Source: Cladophialophora immunda (taxonomy: Eukaryota; Ascomycota; Eurotiomycetes; Chaetothyriales; Herpotrichiellaceae). From it: a stretch of 64,000 bases of DNA. Every line of letters begins with the position of its first letter. Position 1 is the first letter of the stretch. Shown piece after piece: positions 55,974 to 64,000 of the stretch. A model generated the notes under the pieces. That model was given only the letters and a program-made list of their open reading frames with translations. It searched no databases and had not been told where the DNA came from. The stretch lies in contig NW_015622544.1 in assembly GCF_000835495.1 (NCBI RefSeq), positions 5,360,855 through 5,424,854 of the forward strand, in the 5' to 3' direction. Made by a program: the position numbers and the translations under genes.

Positions 55974-58140
55974 ATGTCTTCCGGCATGCGTCGTGCGGAT
56001 GCGCCTCCGAATCCCTTGAAGAGGCCTCGGCAGGAACCAATTTCTTGCCAGTTCTGCAGGTCAAAGAAATTGAAGTGTGACAGGCAGCAACCCTGTTCGA
56101 ATTGTGCATCTAGAGGACTTGCCTGCGATGGGAAATTGGCCCCCTATGTCCGGCGCCCGCCCGCGTTGGTCGAAGATCCGAACGGCCAGTCAGTTCTTGC
56201 GCGATTGAAGCGACTTGAGGACATCGTCATTGGGAGGAGGTCTACCCTGGACACGAAAGGCACGGCCCCTGATACATCTCCACCACTGGTGCAATCCAGA
56301 ACCCTTTCCTCGCCGAGCCTTGCCTGCCTCTCACCAGCCTCGGAATACGAACAAGCCGTCCACAGCCTGGAAGAGACTGGTGCCCACGAAACACCATTGG
56401 TCTTACCACGAGGCCATGACATCCGCATAATGTCCGTGCGCGAAATCTCCCTCGATCCTGACAAACCCTTCTATTTTCAGGCGGCCTCGAACTGCCTTTG
56501 TCTGCCGCCGAAGGAGGAAGCGACACTGTTAATGAACCACTATTTCAAATACATTGACGACCTCCAACATGTCGTCCACGTTCCGACCGTCCAGAGAATG
56601 ATGCAAAATCTCTATAACAGTCTGGAGCAAGGTCACTTCGTCGTCCCCTCCGAAGTTGCGCTAATGCTCAGCATCTTCGCTAGTGCTTCGGCCCTTTGCG
56701 TTTACTTTCTGGGAGAAACCCGGCCGTCATTTTCGTCATCGGACGCAGCTCAAGCGTCCTCATTCTGGATAAATGCTGCGCTGGAGGTAATAGAGTCTTC
56801 TCGCCGCACGGTTTCAAGGAAGCTGGAGGATGTCCAGGCCGCCATCATTCTTGGTTTCCTTCTGTTTCATAGCGAGGGATTTTCGACCAGAGCTCGTTGC
56901 CTGTTCGCTACTGCGGCAGCCATGGCTCGCGATCTGTCACTGCACAAGGTTGACGCACCAGGCAATGCCGGAAACCAACGGACCACATTGGAGAGTGAGA
57001 TAGAACGCAGGGTTTGGTGGCACGTCGTGGCAACTGATTGGTATGTACTTGGCTCGTTGCGCCCAAAATCTCAACCACTCACAAGCATTTTGAAGGTTAT
57101 TGAGTCTGAGTGGAGGTCCTCAAGAAGGGACATATTTGATCCAGCCGCGACATATGCGCGTGAATCGGCCAAGGAACGTCGACGACGAAGACCTCTACCC
57201 AGGTAGCCCTCCCATCGACAAACCCTTATCGGAGCCGACCATCATGTCATACTATATCCAGAGGATCAAGCTCGCGGATATCTGCCGCAGCGTCGTCGAC
57301 GTGATGCCTTTATCGAGCCTAGAACTGGGGACGATCGACTACCAAGAAGTGATCCGACTTGATAGCAAATTCGAGTCCTTCCTTCAGGAGCTACCGCCAT
57401 TCTTCAAGGTCGACGAATACCACCTGCGAGAAAGCGAACCGGTCATGCGTCGCTACCCGCAGATGCAAGTACAGCGCTTCGCCTTGGGCATGATCGGACA
57501 AACCAGACGGTGCAAACTTCATCAACCCTTTCTCATCCGCCGCGCTGTGCAGCGCCATTATGACTACTCTCGCGAGATCTCGCTCAAGTCGGCTCGCTCG
57601 GTCATCCGGATGAAGACGCTCCTGCAACTCGATGAACCGGGCAATTTCATGTCAGTCATCGCCAAGCACACCGGCGTCGTCTACCACATCTTCATGGCGA
57701 CCATTGTGCTGGTGATGGACCTCTGCTTCAACGAGGCTGCGGAAGGGGAAGATGACGCTGCGCGCAAGGCCGAGGTCGCGGAAGCCTGCAAGATGCTGGA
57801 AGAGGCCAAGTCCCAGTCGCGCATGGCGCATGAGTTTCTCGAATCCCTCATGAACGTGCTCAGAAAGCACAAGGTCCGCTTGCATGCGCCTGACCCGCCT
57901 GGGCCGGGCAATGCCACAGAGCCACCGCCCTCTCAGCAGCCTTTGCAGCCTCAAATACCTCTGGGTCATGCGGTACAACAAGGATCGCAGTCGTACGACA
58001 ACGCTTGGCCCTCCGAAGACATCAGTCAGCACTACCTCTCAGATTTTGACGAGATTTGGAAGGAGTACGTCGAGTTAGGGCCCAAGATAGGGATGCCGGG
58101 CTGGGACAGCCTCTTCTCCGACCTTGATGCGAGGATGTGA
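55974..58140 (+). CDS. Zn(II)2Cys6 transcription factor with fungal-specific domain
   Basis: Exons 55974-57040 and 57096-58140 give 703 residues. The binuclear cluster is uninterrupted: Cys25, 28, 35, 41, 44 and 51 (CQFCRSKKLKCDRQQP, CSNCASRGLAC), with a basic region KRPR just before. The middle holds the fungal-trans domain (LMNHYFKYIDDLQHVVHVPTVQRMM, AIILGFLLFHSEGF, ARDLSLHKVD, ERRVWWHVVATDW). The 55-nt intron falls inside this domain and joins ATDW to LLSLSGGPQEGTYLIQPRH. The C-terminus is Pro/Gln-rich, then acidic. It probably regulates the adjacent divergent MFS transporter; this is inferred from position. Confidence 0.9.
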
Positions 58141-58263
58141 GTGTATTTCAGCTGCCTGCAGAGAATTGCTACAACACAGCCTCTCAAGAGGCCAAAGCTC
58201 TCCACTTGAAGAAAGTGTATTCATCAAGAAAGTTGTATATTTCTGTGGCGGGCGAGAGGAGGG

Positions 58264-60120
58264 TTATTTCCTCACCCTCCTGGCATGCCTGACCAGGTTC
58301 TCGATGACGCCCTCGAACGCTTCTTTTTCCTTGACCAATCCATCCCTTCTTTTCAGCCAGTACTCAAGAACTTCACTTGTTTTGGCCGTCAGTTCATTTA
58401 ATTCCTTCACGTGGCTCTGCAATTCTTCATCTGTCAAGCCTTCAAGCTTTTCTTCGGTGGTGGCGCAGAGGCGCCTAACAGCTGCTAGATCTAATTCTGG
58501 CGGTGGCGGGGGTCCTTTAGGCTTCCTGGAACGAGGTACTCTTTGGCCTTCCTTGGCGGCACCAGACTGTGTGCTGTCGATAGAGGCAGATGAGTCGTTC
58601 GCACCGGCTTCTGCCTTGAGACGTGCTAGGGAACCTATTGCCCTATCCCCTTCCGATTTGCGTGGTGAGGGTTCTAGATTTATGTCCGGGAGAACAAGCT
58701 TCTTCTGTTTGCTCGGCGGTAGAATTTCGTCCAGGTCGACCGGTACCCCGAGGCTGACCAGGAATAACCGCCGAATTCGCGATTGTGTCCAGTTCGGCGG
58801 TTGAAGGGGAGGTGGTGTGATCAGTTGCTTCCAGAGTGAGCGTGAGCGGTCCGAGGGGAAGATAGGTGAGGAATCTGAGATCGGTTGCTGTTGTGGGATT
58901 CGAGAGGAATAATCAGTGGTGGAAGCGGGAAACATGGCGTCTAGGTGCATTTGTGCGGCAGTAAGGAAGTCTGATATTGATGAAAGGGTATGAGACTCGA
59001 TCAAGGGCTGCAATCGAAGAGCGTATCAGCCACACTAGAGGGCAAGAACGAAGGCGGGAAACTCACGAACGCATCAGCTGGTACAGAACTTGATTGAGAA
59101 GTAGATACAGGAGGTGGCGACTCGACAGTTTCAGGTTCTTCAAAGCCATCGCCAAAGTCCCCAAAGTCATCATCAGCCCCAGCTTGTGCGCCTTCTTCAA
59201 AATCATCGAAATCGTCTCCGAAGTCGTTTTCATTGCGGTCGTTGCCATTATCGTCATCGTCGTCATGTAAGGTGGATCTCCGTCTTGTCGCATTCGAAGA
59301 TCTATTGAGAATTGGTGACCCTGACACAGGTCAATGGTCCTGCTGAAAGGCTGGTTCATACGCTGTATTTACCTGCTCCGCTGCCCTGTTTCTCGGTAAT
59401 ATCCGGTGCAGCATCAAGAGTTCGTTTCTTATGGGCTTCTGTAGCTGGAATTTCGCCGTGGGCGGGGATACTATCGACTCGGGTAACGATAGTTTCTGGC
59501 ACTGGAATATCTGGGGAAGCGGAAGATCTTTCTCCATCTCCTCCCTCATCGTCGGTGAAACTTTGTCTCCTCCCCGGCTCGGGAGTTTTCAAAATGACAT
59601 CGGGAACGGCATCCATCTGTCTCTGTAGGTAGGCCGAAGTCTTTGGGATTTCACCATAGCTTGGAGATTCAGGGTCGAGCTTCTCAACTACCGTACGCGG
59701 GATGAGAGTGCCTCCGGGGGTTGTGGGTGGTTCGAGCAGCTGAGAGGAGCGTTTACTGAGACGACCCTCTTGGACGATCTCGACCTCATCAGGCACCGCA
59801 TCGAGGACCCTTTTCTCGTATGCAGGCGTACCGGGGACCTCGCCATATCGTGGCTCGTCATCGACCTTTTCAATCCGTGTCTTTGGAATGGGAGATGCAG
59901 GAGTGACTGGTCGGGAGGGTCTTTTCTGGCCTTCTGAGGCATCTGAGAAGTGTTCGTCTTCGCCTTCTGACGATACTGTGGTAGCCGTTAGTTCTTTCGG
60001 TGGCTTGTTTGGGATTCTTGGGGTGGGCTTACACTCATGAGCACCGGGATCCTCCAGTTCGACACTCTTCCTGGGAGGCTCAAGATGCAGACTGTCTCTT
60101 GAAGAGGCTGGTCTCGGCAT
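58264..60120 (-). CDS. Laa2-like (DUF5102-type) protein with three internal repeats, possible AP-1 accessory factor
   Basis: Exons 60120-59373, 59320-59067 and 59007-58264 give 581 residues. The first half carries three related repeats of about 55-65 residues, each with an Asp, a Gly-Glu-(Ile/Val)-Pro core and an LDA.PD or MDAVPD end (YGEVPGTPAYEKRVLDAVPD; YGEIPKTSAYLQRQMDAVPD; HGEIPATEAHKKRTLDAAPD). An acidic centre has FGDDFDDF and FGDFGDGF, resembling the short motifs that bind the AP-1 gamma-ear. The C-terminal part holds LWKQLITPPPLQPPNW and RRLFLVSLGVPVDLDEILP, then a coiled coil. Yeast Laa2 helps bring AP-1 to membranes; the relation is my recall of family pattern and is moderate. Confidence 0.72.
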
Positions 60121-60542
60121 CTTTATTGCTAAACGAGTATCTACCTAGCTCCCAGTGTAAGACCAGAAAAGACTGATCGGACACTTGAATGAGGAGAAAG
60201 AGACGGTGTAAGGGTGGAATGGTGAGAGGGAAGAGGCATGCAGTTGGTTCAAGGCGCAGCCAGCATTGGCGTCTGTTTCCTTTTTGGGCACCAACTCCGC
60301 GAACCACTGCGTCTACACCAACTTTTTTGCTCCGCGCCTGAGCGCGTCCTGACGTCCTGATCAAACACCACTAACTGCACCCTTCGCCGAAACCATTCTT
60401 TGTGTAATCACAGACATTCATCTGGTCTTACCTCTGTCTCAGTGCCTCCTGTACCTTCCCAGCCCTTGATCTCCTGCGATGCCATCTTCCTAGATTCCTC
60501 ACGGTTCATTTATTGGAAATTCCCCGTCCTGCTGTCGTGAAG
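60121..60542. promoter_or_regulatory. Divergent promoter region Laa2-like / NSP1
   Basis: A 422-bp gap between divergent starts with pyrimidine-rich leader sequence on the NSP1 side. Confidence 0.4.
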
Positions 60543-62660
60543 ATGGCCTTCAATTTCGGGCAGCCGTCGACAAGCGGTGGGGGTGGACAGCCACTATTTG
60601 GAACATCTAATACACCTGCAACATCGGGAGGAGGTCTGTTCGCAGGTGCACCAACATCAGCAGCAAACACGGGGTCATCATTCAGTTTTGGCGGATTCAA
60701 GGCACCAGCGACAACTGGTCAACAGCAAAGCTTCTTTGGCACTGGTGGTGCACAAGATAACAAGCCTGCCTCTCCCAGCATCTTTGGACAGCAGAGTGGC
60801 GCCTCTGGCAATTCGGCGCCCAAGAACGTGTTTGGGTCAAAGCCGGAAAGCAGTGATGGTACAAAGCCGGCATTTGGAGGATTTGCAGGCTTTGGTACTC
60901 CAGACAAGTCATCTACTCCTACAACATCTGCCCCGTCATTGTTCGGCTCTACGACTCCCGCTACTAGCAAGCCATTAAGTTTTGGCATGACTTCAACCAC
61001 CCCAGCTGGACCTCCTCCAAGTAGCTCAACCTTTGGCGCAAGTACAGGCGGCGCTGGTGCAGGCGCTGGTGCAGGCATTTTCGGCGCAAAACCAACAGCA
61101 GATGCGTCCAAGCCAACGTTCTCGCTTGGTAAACCACCCGCGACAGCCCCGTCGACTTCTGCGAACCTCTTCGGTGGCTCATCCGGTGGGTTCAGTTTCG
61201 GGAAACCAGCAGAATCCATATCGGGTGCTACACCGTCAATGACTGCTGCTGCCCCTGCCCCCGAGCAGAAGAGCTTCTCGTTTGGCCAGCCCGCCTCAAA
61301 TACAACGACCACTTCAGCACCAGCAACTTCGCAACCAGCTGCTGCTCCGTTATTTGGCGAAGCACCGAAACAGGTTACAACACAAACTCTCTTTGGGAAA
61401 CCAGCAACAACAGAAGCTCCAGGGTCAGCCGCTAAACCGACCTTTTCACTTGGCCAGCCTCCCGCAACACAGGCTTCAGGTGCGGCTACGCCTGTGTCCT
61501 CTGCGACTTCTGCTCCTGCCCAAAAGCCGCTTTTCTCAGGGTTCAACCTTGGTGGCACTCCGAGCTCGGCACCAGCAACCACTACGGCCACCACACCTGC
61601 ACCAGCAACCACTGCAAGCCCATTCTCTTTCGGTCCTCCAGCTGCTGCGACCACATCTCAGTCTGCCAACATCTCAGCCCCTCCGGCAAGCCCCTTTTTC
61701 GGTAAACCGGTCCCAACAACAGCGCAACCTGCTGCCACAACATCAACTGCTCCCGCTTCTAGCCCTTTCTCGTTTGGCAAGCCGGCAGCCTCGTCTACCT
61801 CACAGCCTGCAACGACCTCCGCTCCGACAGCTGGCACGACTACAGCGCCCACCTCATTTCCAGGTACCATTGGCGGTCAGACTTCAACCACAGGCCCAAC
61901 CCCGCCAGCTCAGTCCCGTCTTCGCAATAAGACCATGGACGAAATCCTCACCCGCTGGGCAACTGACATGTCCCGCTACTCGAAAGAATTCAAGGACCAC
62001 GCAGAGACCATCGCGCGATGGGATCAACTGATCGTCGACAATTCCTCGAAAATCGATAAGCTGTATGTGCGAGCACGGACATGCGAGCGACAGACTGTGA
62101 GTGTCGATATGCAACTCACCGCCGTCGAAAACTCGCAAGCGGAATTGGAGTCTTGGTTGAGTAAATACGAGAGCGATGTGGATGAGATGCTTGCCAAAGA
62201 TTCCGCCAACCCCAGTGAAATGGGTGGTCCGGATCAAGAGAGGGAGAGAACGTACAAACTTGCGGAGAAATTGGGTGAGAGACTGGAGGAGATGGAGAGA
62301 GATTTGGGAAGTATGGTTGACGAAGTCAATGCCGCGAATGCGAGCCTGAGCAGGAGCGGGAAGGGCGATGAACCGGTAAGCAAATCTGACCTTCTTTCAG
62401 TTTGTTTGGGGTTGAAGGAGGAGCTAACTAACCCGCCACAGATCACACAAATCGTCAAGATCCTCAATTCGCACTTGATCCAGCTGCAGGCCATTGATCA
62501 AGGGACACAGGCTTTACAAGAGAAAGTTGCTGTGGCGCAAAAGGCGGCGAGTCAGTTGGGGTATCTGACTGGCTACAGGTCATCTACGACGACCGACGGG
62601 AGCAATACCGGTGCTGCCGTCCAGGACTTTTATCGGAGTTACATGGGAAGGAGATCATGA
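60543..62660 (+). CDS. NSP1: Nsp1: FG-repeat nucleoporin
   Basis: Exons 60543-62375 and 62442-62660 give 683 residues. The first ~450 residues are an FG domain rich in Ser, Thr, Ala and Pro with FG, FSFG and GLFG-like units (MAFNFGQP, PLFGTS, SFSFGG, FSFGKPA). From about residue 455 comes the coiled-coil Nsp1_C domain (NKTMDEILTRWATDMSRYSKEFKDHAETIARWDQ, then ITQIVKILNSHLIQLQAIDQ). Nsp1 lines the nuclear pore channel in complexes with Nup57, Nup49 and Nup82. The intron is 66 nt and has no stop in frame, so retention would insert 22 residues in the coiled coil. Confidence 0.95.
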   Translation: MAFNFGQPSTSGGGGQPLFGTSNTPATSGGGLFAGAPTSAANTGSSFSFGGFKAPATTGQQQSFFGTGGAQDNKPASPSIFGQQSGASGNSAPKNVFGSKPESSDGTKPAFGGFAGFGTPDKSSTPTTSAPSLFGSTTPATSKPLSFGMTSTTPAGPPPSSSTFGASTGGAGAGAGAGIFGAKPTADASKPTFSLGKPPATAPSTSANLFGGSSGGFSFGKPAESISGATPSMTAAAPAPEQKSFSFGQPASNTTTTSAPATSQPAAAPLFGEAPKQVTTQTLFGKPATTEAPGSAAKPTFSLGQPPATQASGAATPVSSATSAPAQKPLFSGFNLGGTPSSAPATTTATTPAPATTASPFSFGPPAAATTSQSANISAPPASPFFGKPVPTTAQPAATTSTAPASSPFSFGKPAASSTSQPATTSAPTAGTTTAPTSFPGTIGGQTSTTGPTPPAQSRLRNKTMDEILTRWATDMSRYSKEFKDHAETIARWDQLIVDNSSKIDKLYVRARTCERQTVSVDMQLTAVENSQAELESWLSKYESDVDEMLAKDSANPSEMGGPDQERERTYKLAEKLGERLEEMERDLGSMVDEVNAANASLSRSGKGDEPVSKSDLLSVCLGLKEELTNPPQITQIVKILNSHLIQLQAIDQGTQALQEKVAVAQKAASQLGYLTGYRSSTTTDGSNTGAAVQDFYRSYMGRRS
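62376..62441 (+). other. NSP1: Stop-free 66-nt intron in NSP1
   Basis: The sequence has GTAAGC donor, CTAAC branch-like site and CACAG acceptor, and encodes 22 open codons in the NSP1 frame. Splicing joins the conserved coiled-coil halves directly, which favours its being an intron. Confidence 0.75.
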
Positions 62661-63056
62661 TACGAGAATGGACTGTATCAGTGTATCAGGCAACGAATCA
62701 ACTTGGCTTTCTGCAATGGAAGGCACTTTGGGTACTGTGGGAAGCAACGGAACGGGGTGATGAACACCTCAGCTAAAATTGCGAGTTTTGTAAGACTAGA
62801 CCGATCAGATCGGAAAGTTCGAATGAATAAATGGACTCTCGGTCGACATGGGAGTGAAGACGTATGACATTGCCAGGCTCGTAGCCGAATTTCTGTACAG
62901 CTGATGAATCATGTTTGTCCATTGAGCTAGGATTTTCCGTTGCTTTGCGTTTTGGCATTCATCCTCCAGACTTGCTTCGTAGCGTCGCTGTTGCCCTCGC
63001 TACATCTGCGCAGATCCTCCAATGTTTGTCCAGAAGACGAGAACAGTCGCTTCCAT
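62661..63056. other. Intergenic between convergent NSP1 and IF1
   Basis: This 396-bp stretch holds two 3' regions. No gene is supported. Confidence 0.5.
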
Positions 63057-63559
63057 TTATTGGCCCTTGGTGTGTTGAGGGTCTTCACCACCGGCGTCCC
63101 TCTCCAACTCTTGGATATGCTCGTCTAGCTCATCAAGGTGTTTCCGTTGTTGGGCGAGCTTCTCCTTCAATTTTCTCAAGCTGTTGTTTGAAGAGTCACA
63201 GATTAGCCACTGGATCGAACAGGCCCTCCTTAATCTTGATTGCCGCAAACGTACCTCTCCATTTCCTTCTCCCTGATGAACTTGGTTTCGCTGGCTTGCT
63301 CGCGTCTGGTGAAGGCATCACTGTTTATATGGAACCAAGTATTAGCAGAGATCTTGATGGCTTCGTGCCACACGTACACCTCCTTCGGGAGGCTCCAGGG
63401 AAGGGTCAGGTGAAAGAACACTTACCCAGCAGCAGATCCACCATATCTGGGCGCTCCAGTATCTCCTTCAGAAGCTCGCACGGCCGTGATGGAGAAGGAT
63501 CGACGGATCGAAGGAGTTGCAGAAGCCCTTGCGAGCTTTACGACTTGAGTTCGTAGCAT
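63057..63559 (-). CDS. INH1: Mitochondrial F1Fo-ATPase inhibitor (IF1)
   Basis: Exons 63559-63426, 63320-63255 and 63180-63057 give 107 residues. The leader MLRTQVVKLARASATPSIRR is Arg-rich without acidic residues, a mitochondrial presequence. A Gly-rich linker (APRYGGSAAG) precedes the inhibitory helix DAFTRREQASETKFIREKEMES, which is followed by a coiled coil (LRKLKEKLAQQRKHLDELDEHIQ). This is the pattern of yeast Inh1, which blocks ATP hydrolysis by F1 when the membrane potential falls. Two introns (GTAAGT..CAG and GTACGT..CAG) restore an exact frame. It is convergent with NSP1. Confidence 0.94.
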
Positions 63560-64000
63560 CTTCTCGGATGGCAAGGGCCGGAATAAGGATTGGATGTGAT
63601 CAAGGAAGAATGGTTGCTCGATGAAGTCCGGGTGCGGGATTGACTTGAGGAGCTCGCCTGTAGGTGACAGCTGGGTGCAGTGGAGCGAATAATGACGAGC
63701 ACGGAAAAGCCTACTGAGTGCCTCACCGTATGGCTAAGCTGCTTATCCCTACGGAGGAGCGGGAAGACGGGGTGATTGCTGGAATGGGCACGTGATGTAC
63801 TTTCTTCCCGTGCCAAACCTCCCCCTAAAAGCGGCAAAGGGCGCTCATCATCATCAAAGGAAGCCCTAGGGGGGGCGAGGAGGCTATTATCTCAAGGGGA
63901 GAAGTCAAAGCCTGGATCCGCAGGCTCGTGTCAGGCAATCAAATCTCCATCCGAACCGTCAATGCGTGTCGATGAAACAAGTGAGGCTGGGGAGGAAATT
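63560..64000. other. Upstream region of IF1 to window end
   Basis: These 441 bp probably include the IF1 promoter. No other gene is seen before the window edge. Confidence 0.45.

Noticed and set aside
60719..61654. 311-codon frame antisense to NSP1
   Set aside because: Ala/Val/Gly-rich reverse reading of FG-repeat DNA; a known artefact of repetitive coding sequence.
1..64000. Transposons, CRISPR arrays, prokaryotic operons or viral genes
   Set aside because: No transposase, reverse transcriptase, terminal repeats or direct repeat arrays were seen; all confident genes are fungal and intron-bearing or match fungal families.

Overview
The window is nuclear DNA of a filamentous ascomycete (Pezizomycotina). 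The evidence is many short GT..AG introns of about 44-147 nt, orthologues of core yeast genes, fungal Zn(II)2Cys6 regulators, a PDR-type ABC transporter and a fungal NLR. The mix resembles Eurotiomycetes-like genomes, but I cannot fix the genus. Exon joins were worked out by hand from splice signals, reading phase and family conservation. They are models, not transcript-supported structures.

Layout. At 0-9.6 kb there is an accessory block: a PNP_UDP/NB-ARC/TPR NLR-type receptor running off the left edge, then an MDR reductase divergent from a cytochrome P450, then an O-methyltransferase convergent with the P450. It looks like a small tailoring set without a backbone synthase in view. At 10.7-32.7 kb the DNA is dense core genome: an unknown 222-aa protein, CWH43 (GPI lipid remodelling), UTP6, a GGQ mitochondrial release-factor-like protein, NAB3, an alpha/beta hydrolase, a CBP6/UQCC2-like complex III assembly factor, a BSD2-like NEDD4 adaptor, THS1, GAR1, CHO1 and an MRS2-like Mg channel.

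At 33.5-43.3 kb there is a second accessory block: epoxide hydrolase, Zn2Cys6 regulator and full-length PDR transporter, a plausible detoxification or export group. At 44.6-53.3 kb core genes return: trifunctional C1-THF synthase, TIF34 (eIF3i), DPH7 and RPN12. At 53.8-58.1 kb a monocarboxylate-type MFS transporter is divergent from a second Zn2Cys6 regulator. At 58.3-63.6 kb are a Laa2-like protein with three internal repeats, the nucleoporin NSP1 and the F1Fo-ATPase inhibitor IF1.

I found no tRNA, rRNA, CRISPR array, transposon or clearly new system. The most unusual items are the NLR beside an orphan tailoring trio, the PDR transporter's altered first Walker A, the triple repeat in the Laa2-like protein, a 12-nt coding micro-exon in CHO1, a stop-free 66-nt intron in NSP1, and an 84-bp bidirectional promoter between THS1 and GAR1.
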